Numbered from the stretch's first letter, positions 7,170 through 15,812 are shown. The stretch: DNA of 39,491 nt from Geodermatophilus obscurus (GCF_900115395.1 NZ_FOWE01000016.1:1-39491); one strand, 5' to 3'. The notes: a model not told the origin generated them from the letters alone. Program-made: numbers and translations.

Positions 7170-8216
7170 ATGAGCGAGGCGGGCCAGGCCGCATGGGGCC
7201 CGGGCGGCCGGCGGCACGTGCTGCTGGCCGTGCACACCGGGCGCGAGGACATCGTGGACCTGGCGCGCAGCTCCGCGGCGCGGCTGGCGCGCGCCGGGAT
7301 GACGGTGCGGGTCCTGGAGGACGAAGCGGAGCAGCTCGGCATCCCCGGCGCCGAGGTGGTGCCGGCCGACGCCGACGCCGCCCGCGGCGCCGAGATCGTC
7401 ATGGTGTTCGGCGGCGACGGCACCTTCCTGCGTGCCGCCGAGCTCGCCCGCTACAGCCACGCCGCGCTCATGGGCGTCAACCTCGGCCGGGTCGGCTTCC
7501 TCGCCGAGACCGAGCCCGAGGCGGTCGAGGAGACCCTCACCGCCATCGAGCGCTGCGAGTACTCGGTGGAGAAGCGGCTGGCCGTCGAGGTCGAGATCGT
7601 CGACGCCTCGGGCGACGTCGTGGCCGGCACCTGGGCGCTCAACGAGGTGTCGGTGGAGAAGGCGCAGCGCTCCCGCGTCCTCGACGTCGTCATCGCCATC
7701 GACGGGCGGCCGCTGACCAGCTTCGGCTGCGACGGCGTCCTGTTCGCCACCCCGACCGGGTCGACGGCCTACGCGTTCTCCGCCGGCGGCCCGGTGGTGT
7801 GGCCCGACGTCGAGGCGCTGCTGCTGGTCCCCACCAACGCGCACGCCCTGTTCGCCCGCCCGCTGGTCACCTCGCCGGACTCGCTGCTGTCGGTCGCCAT
7901 CCCGCCCGACGGCAACCGCGCCCGGGTGTCGGCCGACGGCCGCCGCGCCTTCGACGTGCCCGACGGCGGCCGCGTCGACGTGCGCCGCGCCGCGCGGCCG
8001 GTGCGGATCGCTCGCGTGCACCCGGCCACCTTCGGCGACCGGCTGGTGGCCAAGTTCGGCCTCCCGGTGCGCGGGTTCCGCGAGGCCCGTCGCCACGACC
8101 CCGGCCAGGAGCTGCCGCCCTCCCGCAACGTCCTGATGCGCGACGTCGTCAGCGTGCCCGCACCGGGCACCGCACGGGAGGAGGTGCACGGTGGCGCCGC
8201 GGACCACGACGCGTGA
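7170..8216 (+). CDS. nadK: NAD kinase
   Basis: 348 aa. It phosphorylates NAD+ to NADP+ in the cytosol. The signature GGDGT is at residues 81-85, NEVSVEK at 158-164 and DGVLFATPTGSTAY near 188-201; all are diagnostic for the polyphosphate/ATP-NAD kinase family. Start ATG 7170 is preceded by GGAGG at 7161-7165. The C-terminal ~40 residues beyond the fold are Pro/Ala-rich and overlap the recN start by 26 nt. The tlyA-nadK-recN order is conserved across actinobacteria and many Firmicutes. Confidence 0.96.
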   Translation: MSEAGQAAWGPGGRRHVLLAVHTGREDIVDLARSSAARLARAGMTVRVLEDEAEQLGIPGAEVVPADADAARGAEIVMVFGGDGTFLRAAELARYSHAALMGVNLGRVGFLAETEPEAVEETLTAIERCEYSVEKRLAVEVEIVDASGDVVAGTWALNEVSVEKAQRSRVLDVVIAIDGRPLTSFGCDGVLFATPTGSTAYAFSAGGPVVWPDVEALLLVPTNAHALFARPLVTSPDSLLSVAIPPDGNRARVSADGRRAFDVPDGGRVDVRRAARPVRIARVHPATFGDRLVAKFGLPVRGFREARRHDPGQELPPSRNVLMRDVVSVPAPGTAREEVHGGAADHDA

Positions 8217-10056
8217 GCGTGGCGGCCGGGCCGCCGCCCGGCCTGCCGCCGACGCCGCGGTCGCGGCCCCGGAGGCCGCATCCCCGGCCGGGACGCCGTC
8301 CGGTACACCGGCCGCCGCGCACGACCTGGGCCGGCTCACCGAGCTGCGCATCCGCGGCCTCGGGGCCATCGACGACGTCACGCTCGAGTTCGGCCGCGGG
8401 CTGACCGTCGTCACCGGTGAGACCGGAGCCGGCAAGACGATGGTGGTCACCGGCCTGACGCTGCTGTTCGGCGGCCGCGCCGACCCCGGCCGCGTGCGCG
8501 CCACCGGCCGGGCCGGCGTCGAGGGGCGGCTGGAGCTGCCCGCGGACTCCCCGGTGTGGGAGCGCGCCACCGAGGCCGGCGCCGAGCCCGACGACGACGG
8601 CTCGCTGATCCTCGCCCGCACCGTCAGCGCCGAGGGCCGCTCGCGGGCCCACCTGGGCGGGCGCAGCGTGCCGGTCGGTGTCGTCGCCGAGCTCGCCGAG
8701 GGGCTGCTCGCCGTGCACGGGCAGAGCGACCAGCTGCGGCTGTCCCGCCCGGCCGAGCAGCGGTCCGCCCTCGACCGCTACGCCGGCCCGGCGCACCTGC
8801 AGCTGCTGGAGAGCTACCGCGCCGCCTACGCGCGCTGGCGGGAGCTCGCCGCCGACCTCGACCGCCGCCGCGGCCAGGCCCGCGAGCTCGCCCAGGCCGC
8901 CGACGTGCTGCGGCACGGCCTCGAGGAGATCGAGGCGCTCGCCCCGCAGCCGGGGGAGGACGACGCCCTCGACGCCCAGGCCAAGCGGCTCGGCGACGCC
9001 GACGCGCTGCGCGCGGCCGTCGACGAGGCCCGCATGGCGCTGGTCGGCGACGTCACCGGCGACCTCGGCGGCGAGGGCCTGCCCCAGGACGCCACCGCGG
9101 CGCTGGCCACCGCCGAGCGCGCCCTGGCCGGCACCGACGACCCCGCGCTGGTCCTGCTCGCCCGCGACCTCGCCGACGCCGTCGCCGTGGTCTCCGACGT
9201 CAGCGTCCAGCTCGCCGGGTACGTCGCCGACCTCGACGCCGACCCCGCCCGGCTGGCCGAGGTCCTCGACCGGCGCGCGGCGATCACCGCGCTCGTCCGC
9301 AAGTACGCCGACCCGGGGGAGGGCCTGGCCGGGGTGCTCGCCTGGGCGGAGGACGCGCGGCAGAAGCTGTCGGCGCTCGACGTCTCCGACGAGGCGCTCG
9401 AGGCGCTGGCCGCCGCCCGGGACACCGCCCGCGCCGAGGTCGACGACCTGGCCGCGCGCGTCTCGGCCGGTCGCCGCGCCGCTGCCGACGGGTTCGCCGC
9501 CGAGGTGGGCCGCGAGCTCGCCGGCCTGGCGATGAAGAGCGCCCGGGTGTCGTTCTCCGTCGACCCCCACCCCGACGAGCCCGGGCCCGAGGGCATCGAC
9601 GACGTCGCCCTGCTCATGGCCGCCCATCCCGGCGCCCCGCCGCGGCCGGTGCACCGCGGCGCCTCCGGCGGTGAGCTGTCCCGGGTCATGCTGGCCATCG
9701 AGGTCGTCTTCGCCGGCGCCGACCCGGTCCCGGTCATGGTCTTCGACGAGGTCGACGCCGGCGTGGGCGGGCAGGCGGCCGGTGAGATCGGGCGGCGGCT
9801 GGCCCGGCTGGCCCGCGACCACCAGGTCGTCGTCGTCACCCACCTGGCGCAGGTCGCCGCCTTCGCCGACACCCACCTGGTGGTCGACAAGTCCCCCGAC
9901 ACCGCCGCCGGTGTCACCGCCACCGACATCCGTGCCGTCGACGGCGAGGACCGGGTCCGGGAGCTGGCCCGGATGCTGTCAGGCCTGGCCGACAGCGACA
10001 CCGGGCAGGCGCACGCGCGGGAACTGCTCGCCGTGGCGGCGGCGGCCCGGGCCTGA
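8191..10056 (+). CDS. recN: DNA repair protein RecN
   Basis: 621 aa SMC-like ATPase acting in double-strand break repair. Walker A GETGAGKT is at residues 76-83, long helical arms fill residues ~190-430, and the ABC signature ASGGELSRVMLAIE and Walker B VMVFDEVDAGVGG lie near residues 490 and 516. GTG at 8191, with an upstream GGGAGGAGG, adds an Ala-rich 47-residue leader before the usual start of the fold (LTELRIRGLGAI). No other in-frame start was found nearer the domain. It overlaps nadK by 26 nt, implying co-expression. Confidence 0.95.
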   Translation: MAPRTTTRERGGRAAARPAADAAVAAPEAASPAGTPSGTPAAAHDLGRLTELRIRGLGAIDDVTLEFGRGLTVVTGETGAGKTMVVTGLTLLFGGRADPGRVRATGRAGVEGRLELPADSPVWERATEAGAEPDDDGSLILARTVSAEGRSRAHLGGRSVPVGVVAELAEGLLAVHGQSDQLRLSRPAEQRSALDRYAGPAHLQLLESYRAAYARWRELAADLDRRRGQARELAQAADVLRHGLEEIEALAPQPGEDDALDAQAKRLGDADALRAAVDEARMALVGDVTGDLGGEGLPQDATAALATAERALAGTDDPALVLLARDLADAVAVVSDVSVQLAGYVADLDADPARLAEVLDRRAAITALVRKYADPGEGLAGVLAWAEDARQKLSALDVSDEALEALAAARDTARAEVDDLAARVSAGRRAAADGFAAEVGRELAGLAMKSARVSFSVDPHPDEPGPEGIDDVALLMAAHPGAPPRPVHRGASGGELSRVMLAIEVVFAGADPVPVMVFDEVDAGVGGQAAGEIGRRLARLARDHQVVVVTHLAQVAAFADTHLVVDKSPDTAAGVTATDIRAVDGEDRVRELARMLSGLADSDTGQAHARELLAVAAAARA

Positions 10057-10088
10057 CGGAGGGCGTGCACGGACGGTGCCGGGCGGCA

Positions 10089-10104
10089 GGGTCGTGCACG
10101 ACCC
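10089..10104. promoter_or_regulatory. Perfect 16-bp palindrome downstream of recN
   Basis: GGGTCGTGCACGACCC is a perfect palindrome 33 bp after the recN stop and ~140 bp before the methyltransferase start. There is no T-run. It may be a dimeric regulator site for the downstream gene or a weak transcript end. The rest of 10057-10244 shows no convincing gene. Confidence 0.3.
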
Positions 10105-10244
10105 GGTGGTGGCACGCAGGAGTGTCGATCGCCGGAGCCGGGTACGCGGCCCCTCGTGCGCGTCGATGCCCCCGCCCGGTCCCGTCCCGCCCCATCCGCC
10201 CGGCCCGCCGCCGCGCGGCCCGTCCGAGCCGCCGGGGGTGCCTG

Positions 10245-10961
10245 GTGAGCTGCTTCAGTTCCGCCGACGAGTCGGCGCACTACGGCTTCTCCGTCTGCAT
10301 GCTGCTGCAGCAGTACCGCGAGCAGCTGGGCTGGGGGTCCGCGCCGGTCGTCGAGCTCGGCACGGGGGACGCCTCGGCGATCGCCGACGTCGTGGCGGGC
10401 CTGCCCGGGCTGCGCATCCGCAGCTACGACATCAGCGCCGAGTCGGTGACGGCGGCGCGGGAGAACATCGCCCGCCGCGGGGTCGCCGACCGCTACACCG
10501 TCGAGCTGGGCGACTTCTTCGACCAGGCCGACGCGGCCGGCGGGGAGCCGGTCAGCACCGCCATCTCCAACCCGCCCTACATCCCCGCGCCCGACCGGGA
10601 CATCCTCATGCCGGAGCTGTGGGGCGGGGTCCGCGGCAACGACCTGACCGTGCAGCTGCTCAAGGCCGGCTACGACCACGTGGTCACCGCCGTGGCCAGC
10701 TACGCCGACCCGGTCACCACGCTCAGCACGGCCGCCGACCTCGGCTACCGCGTGGTCAACTTCCTGGCCATGGGGCTGGACTACGGCCCCTACAGCAGCG
10801 AGCCGAAGGTCCGCGCGCAGATCCGCCGGATCGTCGACGAGGGTCGCGGCTGGGCCGGCGACGACGAGTACATGGTCGCCGTCGCGCTGTTCACCCGGGA
10901 CCCCGGCATCCCCGGCGACCGCGCCGACCAGCTGCTGCGCGCGCTGCAGCTGCCCGCCTGA
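10245..10961 (+). CDS. SAM-dependent methyltransferase, NPPY type
   Basis: 238 aa class I methyltransferase. Motif I VELGTGDA (residues 36-43), motif II around YDIS (61-64) and motif IV NPPYIP (109-114) match the HemK/PrmC and N6-adenine or glutamine methylase style. It lacks the N-terminal domain of PrmC and no substrate can be assigned. The frame is open from 10065, but the upstream part does not look coding. GTG at 10245, after GGGGG, is preferred. The gene has no counterpart in the M. tuberculosis block at this position, so it is a lineage-specific insertion between recN and steA. Confidence 0.8.
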   Translation: MSCFSSADESAHYGFSVCMLLQQYREQLGWGSAPVVELGTGDASAIADVVAGLPGLRIRSYDISAESVTAARENIARRGVADRYTVELGDFFDQADAAGGEPVSTAISNPPYIPAPDRDILMPELWGGVRGNDLTVQLLKAGYDHVVTAVASYADPVTTLSTAADLGYRVVNFLAMGLDYGPYSSEPKVRAQIRRIVDEGRGWAGDDEYMVAVALFTRDPGIPGDRADQLLRALQLPA

Positions 10962-10974
10962 CGTCCGCGGGCGC

Positions 10975-11703
10975 TCAGCCCAGCGGCACGCACAGCGCGG
11001 TCGGGTCGTCGGCGCAGCGGCCGCCGGTGACGGTCACCCCGTCCCAGGGGCCGGTCGCGTTCGACCCGGCCTCGTTGCGCAGCCCGGAGACCCGCACCAC
11101 CAGGTCGGCCGTCGGCGCCGCGTCGCGGGCCACGACCCACACGTCGACGGTGGTGACGCTGCCGACCCCGCTGCCGACGCCGAAGGCGTCGGCCACCGGC
11201 GAGGTCGTGCCGTCCTGGCACCAGCGGGTCCCCGGCGCCCGCGACCCGACGAAGACGGCGGTCCCCGCCCGCGGCGCGCCCCCGTCGGCCGCCGTGAGCG
11301 TGACGTCGGCGGCCAGCCCCGCCATGCCGGCGGTCGACGTGTCGGTGAACGTCACCTCGACGGCCAGGAATCGCACCGAGCCGTCGTCGGGGAGGGCGCA
11401 GTCGGCGGCGAAGGAGCCCGGCAGCGGCGGGACGCCGACACCCACCGGCGTGCGGAGCACCTCGACCCGCCCGCTGTGGGCGGTGCCGGCGGAGCGGTCG
11501 GCCAGCACGGCGCCCGCCACCGGTACCGGGTCGGGTGGCAGCGGCACCGGGGCGATCGGCGGCGGGGTGCCCTCGACGGGGACCTCGTCGGCGGAACGGG
11601 TGCCGGGGTCGGCCAGGGAGGTCAGGAACCCGCAGCCCGACAGCGCCCCGGCCAGGACGAGGGCGAGCAGGGGAGTTGCTCGGCGGGGACGCACGCCGCG
11701 CAC
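10975..11703 (-). CDS. Putative lipoprotein
   Basis: 242 aa with a lipoprotein signal: basic RPRR start, hydrophobic PLLALVLAGALSG and a lipobox LSGC with Cys24. A Pro-rich spacer (VPVEGTPPPIAPVP) precedes a beta-rich domain. Later cysteines (in ADCALP, TRWCQDG, GGRCADD, TALCVPLG) could form two disulphides. The fold resembles secreted Ig-like actinobacterial proteins (conserved VEVTFTDTS), but no named family is recognised. The start is GTG 11703 or GTG 11694. It converges with the methyltransferase gene, with 13 bp between stops. Confidence 0.75.
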   Translation of the reverse strand: MRGVRPRRATPLLALVLAGALSGCGFLTSLADPGTRSADEVPVEGTPPPIAPVPLPPDPVPVAGAVLADRSAGTAHSGRVEVLRTPVGVGVPPLPGSFAADCALPDDGSVRFLAVEVTFTDTSTAGMAGLAADVTLTAADGGAPRAGTAVFVGSRAPGTRWCQDGTTSPVADAFGVGSGVGSVTTVDVWVVARDAAPTADLVVRVSGLRNEAGSNATGPWDGVTVTGGRCADDPTALCVPLG

Positions 11704-11770
11704 CCTGCCACCGGCCCGGCTGGAGGGTCCCGCGCCGCGCGGAGCGGGGCGTGAGGGGCAGTGGGGTCCC

Positions 11771-12685
11771 TCAGCGGCGCTTGGCGTACCCGGCCAGCCC
11801 GAACTGCAGCAGCGACATCCCGCGGCGCCCGGCCGCGCGCAGCTCCGCGGCCAGCTCCGGACCGGTGACCCCGGCCAGCACCCGGTCGCGGGCGAGCTCC
11901 AGCAGCCGCCCGTACAGCGCGGTCACCGCCGACGCGGTGAGCTCGGGCTCCACGGCCCCGTCCGGGGCGCCGGTCTCCGCCCGGATCTGCGCGGCCAGTG
12001 CGGTGGTGAGCTCGCCGAGGATCTCCCGCTCGCGCACCTGCAGCGTCTTCGACCCCCGCACCACGCGGGCCATCGCCGCCACGCCGTCGGTGGCGGCCGG
12101 GTCGCCCAGCGACTCCATGGCCGTCACCACGAACGTGCCGGCCGCCGCGGCCGCCGACTCCCCGCGCGGGCGGGTGGCGACGGCGTGGAGCAGCGCGGCG
12201 CGCATCGGCGGGTCGGCCGAGAGGACCAGCCCCTCCTTGAGCGGGAAGTGGTTGAACACCGTCTTCTCCACGACGCCGGCGCGCTGGGCGATCTCCACCA
12301 CGCTCACCGCGTCGAACCCGCGCTCGGCGAACAGCTCCGCCGCCGCCTCGACGATCCGGTCGTGGGTCTCCAGCCGCCGCCGCTCGCGCACCCCGGGGCC
12401 GCGGCGCTCCCGCCGGCGCGCCGCCCGCCCCGACGGCACCTCCGCGGTGGGAGGCGCGACCGCGGGGGACGGCGGCGTGACCGTGGGGGACGGCGGCGCC
12501 ACCGCGGGGGCCGGCTGCGCAGCGGGTGGGGGAGCGGGGTCCGGGTCGGCCGCCGGCCGCGTCCCGGGCACCGCGCGGATGACCGGGGCGGGCGCCGGTG
12601 ACTGCCCGGTCGCCGGGCCCGGCGCCCTCTCCGCGGCGCCGGGACGGGTCGCCGGGATGCTGGCGGCTGGTGCCCCACGTGTCAC
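11771..12685 (-). CDS. TetR family transcriptional regulator with Pro/Ala-rich N-terminal extension
   Basis: 304 aa from the GTG at 12685. A TetR DNA-binding domain (THDRIVEAAAELFAERGFDA, then IAQRAGVVEKTVFNHFPLKE) begins near residue 103, followed by an all-helical ligand domain. The first ~98 residues are Pro/Ala-rich with short repeats (VAPPSPTVTPPSPAVAPP). Their codons keep the very high third-position GC of coding sequence, so the extension is probably real. A start at GTG 12391 would give a 206-aa protein of normal TetR size and cannot be excluded. A TAGCGT element lies exactly 8 nt before the 12685 GTG. Targets are unknown; the adjacent lipoprotein gene and steA are candidates. Confidence 0.85.
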   Translation of the reverse strand: MTRGAPAASIPATRPGAAERAPGPATGQSPAPAPVIRAVPGTRPAADPDPAPPPAAQPAPAVAPPSPTVTPPSPAVAPPTAEVPSGRAARRRERRGPGVRERRRLETHDRIVEAAAELFAERGFDAVSVVEIAQRAGVVEKTVFNHFPLKEGLVLSADPPMRAALLHAVATRPRGESAAAAAGTFVVTAMESLGDPAATDGVAAMARVVRGSKTLQVREREILGELTTALAAQIRAETGAPDGAVEPELTASAVTALYGRLLELARDRVLAGVTGPELAAELRAAGRRGMSLLQFGLAGYAKRR

Positions 12686-12693
12686 ATCGACGA

Positions 12694-12706
12694 ACGCTAG
12701 ACAGCG
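12694..12706 (-). promoter_or_regulatory. Possible leaderless -10 element and operator of tetR
   Basis: On the minus strand TAGCGT (12694-12699) matches the actinobacterial TANNNT -10 consensus and lies 8 nt from the GTG start; no ribosome site is present between them. It overlaps CGCTGTCTAGCG (12695-12706), whose CGCT/AGCG ends are inverted, a plausible autoregulatory site. Confidence 0.3.
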
Positions 12707-12850
12707 CGGGAGGACACACCGGCGGTGCTGGTGGGGCGCACGCGCCGGGCGTGTCGCGCTCACCGTGGTGTCGGACACCCTGCGTGAGCGTGCCGTCGCC
12801 GATGCGCGTCGGAGGGCTGCCCGCCCACCCCTGCGTGGGAGCATGGCTCA

Positions 12851-14038
12851 ATGCGCATCGGCACCCTGCGACGGAGCCGGTCCCAGGAGGCGGCACCGGG
12901 GGTGAGCGGCACCGTCCGGCTGGACCGTCGCACGAAGAACCTCACCAAGCGCCTGCGGCCCGGCGACATCGCCGTCATCGACCACGTCGACATCGACCGG
13001 GTGAGCGCGGACTCGCTGGTCGCGGCGAAGGTCGGCGCCGTCGTCAACGCCGCCCCGAGCATCTCCGGCCGGTACCCCAACCTCGGCCCCGAGATCCTCA
13101 CCACCGCCGGCATCCCGCTCGTCGACGGCGTCGGCAAGGAGGTGTTCGCCGCCCTCAAGGAGGGCGCGCAGGTCCGCGTCGAGGGCAACACGCTCTACGG
13201 CCCCGACGGCAGCGCCGTCGCCGAGGGCACCGAGCAGACGCCCGACACCGTCGCCGCGTCGATGGCCGAGGCCCGCGCCGGGCTGTCCACGCAGTTGGAG
13301 GCCTTCGCCACCAACACGATGGAGTACATGAAGCGCGAGCGCGCGCTGCTGCTCGACGGCGTCGGCGTCCCGGACGTGCAGACGAAGATCGACGGCCGGC
13401 ACGTGCTCGTCGTCGTCCGCGGGTACGACTACAAGGAGGACCTGCAGGCGCTGCGGTCCTACATCCGCGACTACCGCCCCGTCCTCGTCGGCGTCGACGG
13501 CGGCGCGGACGCGCTCGTGGAGGCCGGCTACCAGCCGGACATGATCATCGGCGACATGGACTCGGTCAGCGACCACGTCCTGCGCAGCGGCGCCGAGGTG
13601 GTCGTGCACGCCTACGTCGACGGTCGCGCCCCGGGCCTCCAGCGGGTCCAGGACCTCGGTGTCGACGCGATCACCTTCCCCGCCGCGGCCACCAGCGAGG
13701 ACATCGCGATGCTGCTGGCCGACGAGAAGGGCGCCAAGCTCATCGTCGCCGTCGGCACGCACGCCACGCTCGTGGAGTTCCTCGACAAGGGCCGCGGCGG
13801 CATGGCCTCGACCTTCCTCACCCGCCTGCGGCTGGGCGGCAAGCTCGTCGACGCCAAGGGCGTCAGCCGGCTCTACCGCAGCCGCATCTCGACCGGCGCG
13901 CTGATCGTGCTCGTGCTCGCCGCGCTGCTGGCGATCGTCGTCGCCCTGGCCGTCACCACCGCCGGGCGGATCTACCTCGACCTGCTGGTCGACCAGTGGG
14001 ACAGCTTCGTGTTCTGGTTGGAGAACCTCTTCTCGTGA
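12851..14038 (+). CDS. steA: Cytokinetic ring protein SteA
   Basis: 395 aa, syntenic with Rv1697. The cytosolic part carries a thiamin-pyrophosphokinase-like fold (VGVDGGADAL near residue 214, MIIGDMDSVSD near 234). A single transmembrane segment (residues ~346-372, GALIVLVLAALLAIVVALAV) leaves a short tail. In corynebacteria and mycobacteria SteA works with SteB at the septum to promote daughter-cell separation. ATG at 12851 has GGGAG 9 nt upstream. It opens a chain of overlapping genes that runs to 20983. Confidence 0.93.
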   Translation: MRIGTLRRSRSQEAAPGVSGTVRLDRRTKNLTKRLRPGDIAVIDHVDIDRVSADSLVAAKVGAVVNAAPSISGRYPNLGPEILTTAGIPLVDGVGKEVFAALKEGAQVRVEGNTLYGPDGSAVAEGTEQTPDTVAASMAEARAGLSTQLEAFATNTMEYMKRERALLLDGVGVPDVQTKIDGRHVLVVVRGYDYKEDLQALRSYIRDYRPVLVGVDGGADALVEAGYQPDMIIGDMDSVSDHVLRSGAEVVVHAYVDGRAPGLQRVQDLGVDAITFPAAATSEDIAMLLADEKGAKLIVAVGTHATLVEFLDKGRGGMASTFLTRLRLGGKLVDAKGVSRLYRSRISTGALIVLVLAALLAIVVALAVTTAGRIYLDLLVDQWDSFVFWLENLFS

Positions 14039-14991
14039 TCGACTTCCGCTACCACCTGGTCTCCCTGATCGCGGTGTTCCTCGCGATCGCCCTGGGGCTG
14101 GTGATCGGCGCGACCCAGCTGTCGGGCCCGGTGCTGGACAACCTCCGGGGCCAGGTCACCTCGCTGCAGGAGGACAAGCGCGAGCTGGAGGACACCACGC
14201 AGGGCCTGCAGACCCAGGTCGACGGCGACCAGGCGTTCCAGTCCGCCGTCGCCCCGGCGCTGGTGCAGGGCGCGCTCGGCGGCCGCAGCGTGCTGTTCGT
14301 GCTGGCCTCCGAGGAGGTCACCACCGACACCGTCGAGGAGGTCACCGCGCTGGTGACCGAGGCCGGCGGCACGGTCAACGGCCAGATCACCCTGCAGCCG
14401 GGGTACAGCGACCCGGCCGGTGAGTCGGCGCTGCAGAGCTACGTGACCACGCCCGCCGGCCGCCCGGCCGGCGTCGAGCTGCCCGAGACCGACGACACCG
14501 GGCAGCTCGTCGGCGCGCTGCTGGCCCAGGTGCTCATGGTCCCGGCGGACCCGGGCGCGGCCGCGCCGGACGCCGCGTCGGTGTCCACGGTGCTCGCCGG
14601 GCTGCAGGCGCTCGACGCGCTGTCGCAGGACTCCGACGCGGTCACGCCGGCCGACTTCGCCGTCGTGCTCACCGGCGGGGCGCTCGAGGGCGAGGACGCC
14701 GCCGGCCGCAACGACACCCTGCTCGACCTCGTCCGCGCCCTCGACGCGGCCGGCTCGGGCGCCGTCGTGGCCGGCGACACCGCCTCCGCCGGCGAGAACG
14801 GCCTGGTCGAGGCGGTCCGCGGCGACCCCGAGACCGCCACCGCCGTCTCCACCGTCGACAACGTGACCAGCCCCTCGGGCCAGGTCAGCACCGTGCTGGC
14901 GCTGGCCGGGGAGCGCGAGGGCACCTCCGGCGCCTACGGCACCGCGGAGGACGCCCAGCCGGTCCCGCCGCTGCCGGCCACCACCCCGTGA
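14035..14991 (+). CDS. steB: SteB / MctB (DUF3186-like) membrane-anchored protein
   Basis: 318 aa, syntenic with Rv1698 (MctB). The N-terminal FRYHLVSLIAVFLAIALGL is the characteristic start and forms one transmembrane helix (residues ~3-25), followed by a coiled coil (~33-62) and an extracytoplasmic alpha/beta domain. Rv1698 was reported as a copper-resistance protein and its relative as SteB, the SteA partner in division. The coupling to steA here favours the division role. GTG 14035 overlaps the steA stop (GTGA). Confidence 0.92.
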   Translation: MIDFRYHLVSLIAVFLAIALGLVIGATQLSGPVLDNLRGQVTSLQEDKRELEDTTQGLQTQVDGDQAFQSAVAPALVQGALGGRSVLFVLASEEVTTDTVEEVTALVTEAGGTVNGQITLQPGYSDPAGESALQSYVTTPAGRPAGVELPETDDTGQLVGALLAQVLMVPADPGAAAPDAASVSTVLAGLQALDALSQDSDAVTPADFAVVLTGGALEGEDAAGRNDTLLDLVRALDAAGSGAVVAGDTASAGENGLVEAVRGDPETATAVSTVDNVTSPSGQVSTVLALAGEREGTSGAYGTAEDAQPVPPLPATTP

Positions 14992-15812
14992 GCCCGCACC
15001 CGGCCCTCCTGGTGGCGGCCGGGGCGGGAGCCGCCCGCGCCGGGCTCGCCGCGGCCGCGGCCCTGGACGCCCGCCCGGCGGGCGCCCCGTGGCGGCGCAC
15101 CAACTACGCCGGCCGCCCCGTCACGCTGCTCGGCGGGCCCGCGCTGGCCGCCGCCGCGACCGCCGCCGCCGTCCTGGGCGCTCCCGCGGGCTCCCGCGCC
15201 GCCGCCGCCGTCGCCGGCGCGGTGTCGGGGCTGGTGGGCGGCTACGACGACCTGGCCGGCGCCCGCCCCGAGCAGGCCCGCGACAAGGGCCTCGCCGGGC
15301 ACCTGCGGGCGCTGCGGGCCGGCCGGGTGTCGGCCGGTGCGGTGAAGGTCGCCGGCATCGGCGCCGCGGCCGGCGTCGCCGCCGTCCTGACCCGCCGGGA
15401 CCGCGGCCTCGCCGACGGCGTCCTCACCACCGGGCTGGTCGCCGGCACCGCCAATCTCGTCAACCTGCTCGACCTGCGCCCCGGCCGGGCGGCCAAGGCC
15501 GCCGCCCTCGCCGCCGCCGCCGGCCTGCGCGGTCCCGCCGCCGGCCTGGCCGCCGGGCCGCTGGGGGCCGCGCTGGCGGGGCTGCCGGCCGACCTGGGCG
15601 AGCGGGTCATGCTCGGCGACGCCGGCGCCAACGCGCTCGGCGCCCTGCTCGGGCTGCGCGCGGCCGCCATCCCCTCCCGGCCGGCCCGCGCCGGCCTGCT
15701 GGCCGCGGTCACCGCGCTCACGCTGGCCAGCGAGCGGGTCAGCTTCACCCGGGTCATCGAGGCCACCCCGGGCCTGCGCGAGCTCGACCGGCTCGGCCGC
15801 CGCCCGGCGTGA
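14988..15812 (+). CDS. MraY/WecA-like polyprenyl-phosphate sugar-phosphate transferase (divergent)
   Basis: 274 aa, mostly hydrophobic, with ~8 membrane segments. Motifs of the prenyl-phosphate N-acetylhexosamine-1-P transferase superfamily are present but altered: GGYDDLAG for the Asp pair loop, NLVNLLDLRPGRA in place of the usual NxxNxxDGxDG, and MLGDAGANALG for the GD loop. The last cytoplasmic loop has ERVSFTRVIEATPGLRELD instead of the HxH-type motif of MraY and WecA. It would link a sugar phosphate to a lipid carrier; the substrate is unknown. GTG 14988 overlaps the steB stop and the next gene overlaps its own. Confidence 0.85.
   Translation: MSPHPALLVAAGAGAARAGLAAAAALDARPAGAPWRRTNYAGRPVTLLGGPALAAAATAAAVLGAPAGSRAAAAVAGAVSGLVGGYDDLAGARPEQARDKGLAGHLRALRAGRVSAGAVKVAGIGAAAGVAAVLTRRDRGLADGVLTTGLVAGTANLVNLLDLRPGRAAKAAALAAAAGLRGPAAGLAAGPLGAALAGLPADLGERVMLGDAGANALGALLGLRAAAIPSRPARAGLLAAVTALTLASERVSFTRVIEATPGLRELDRLGRRPA

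Noticed and set aside
4694..7423. 909-codon minus-strand frame
   Set aside because: Antisense shadow of the HAD, tlyA and nadK genes, all firmly identified on the plus strand.
10065..10244. N-terminal extension of the methyltransferase
   Set aside because: Cys/Arg/Trp-rich translation without coding bias; GTG 10245 has a better ribosome site and normal family length.
12598..14034. Long plus-strand frame leading into steB without a stop
   Set aside because: The part before 14035 overlaps steA in another frame and is Arg-rich shadow; steB starts with the conserved FRYHLVSLIA.
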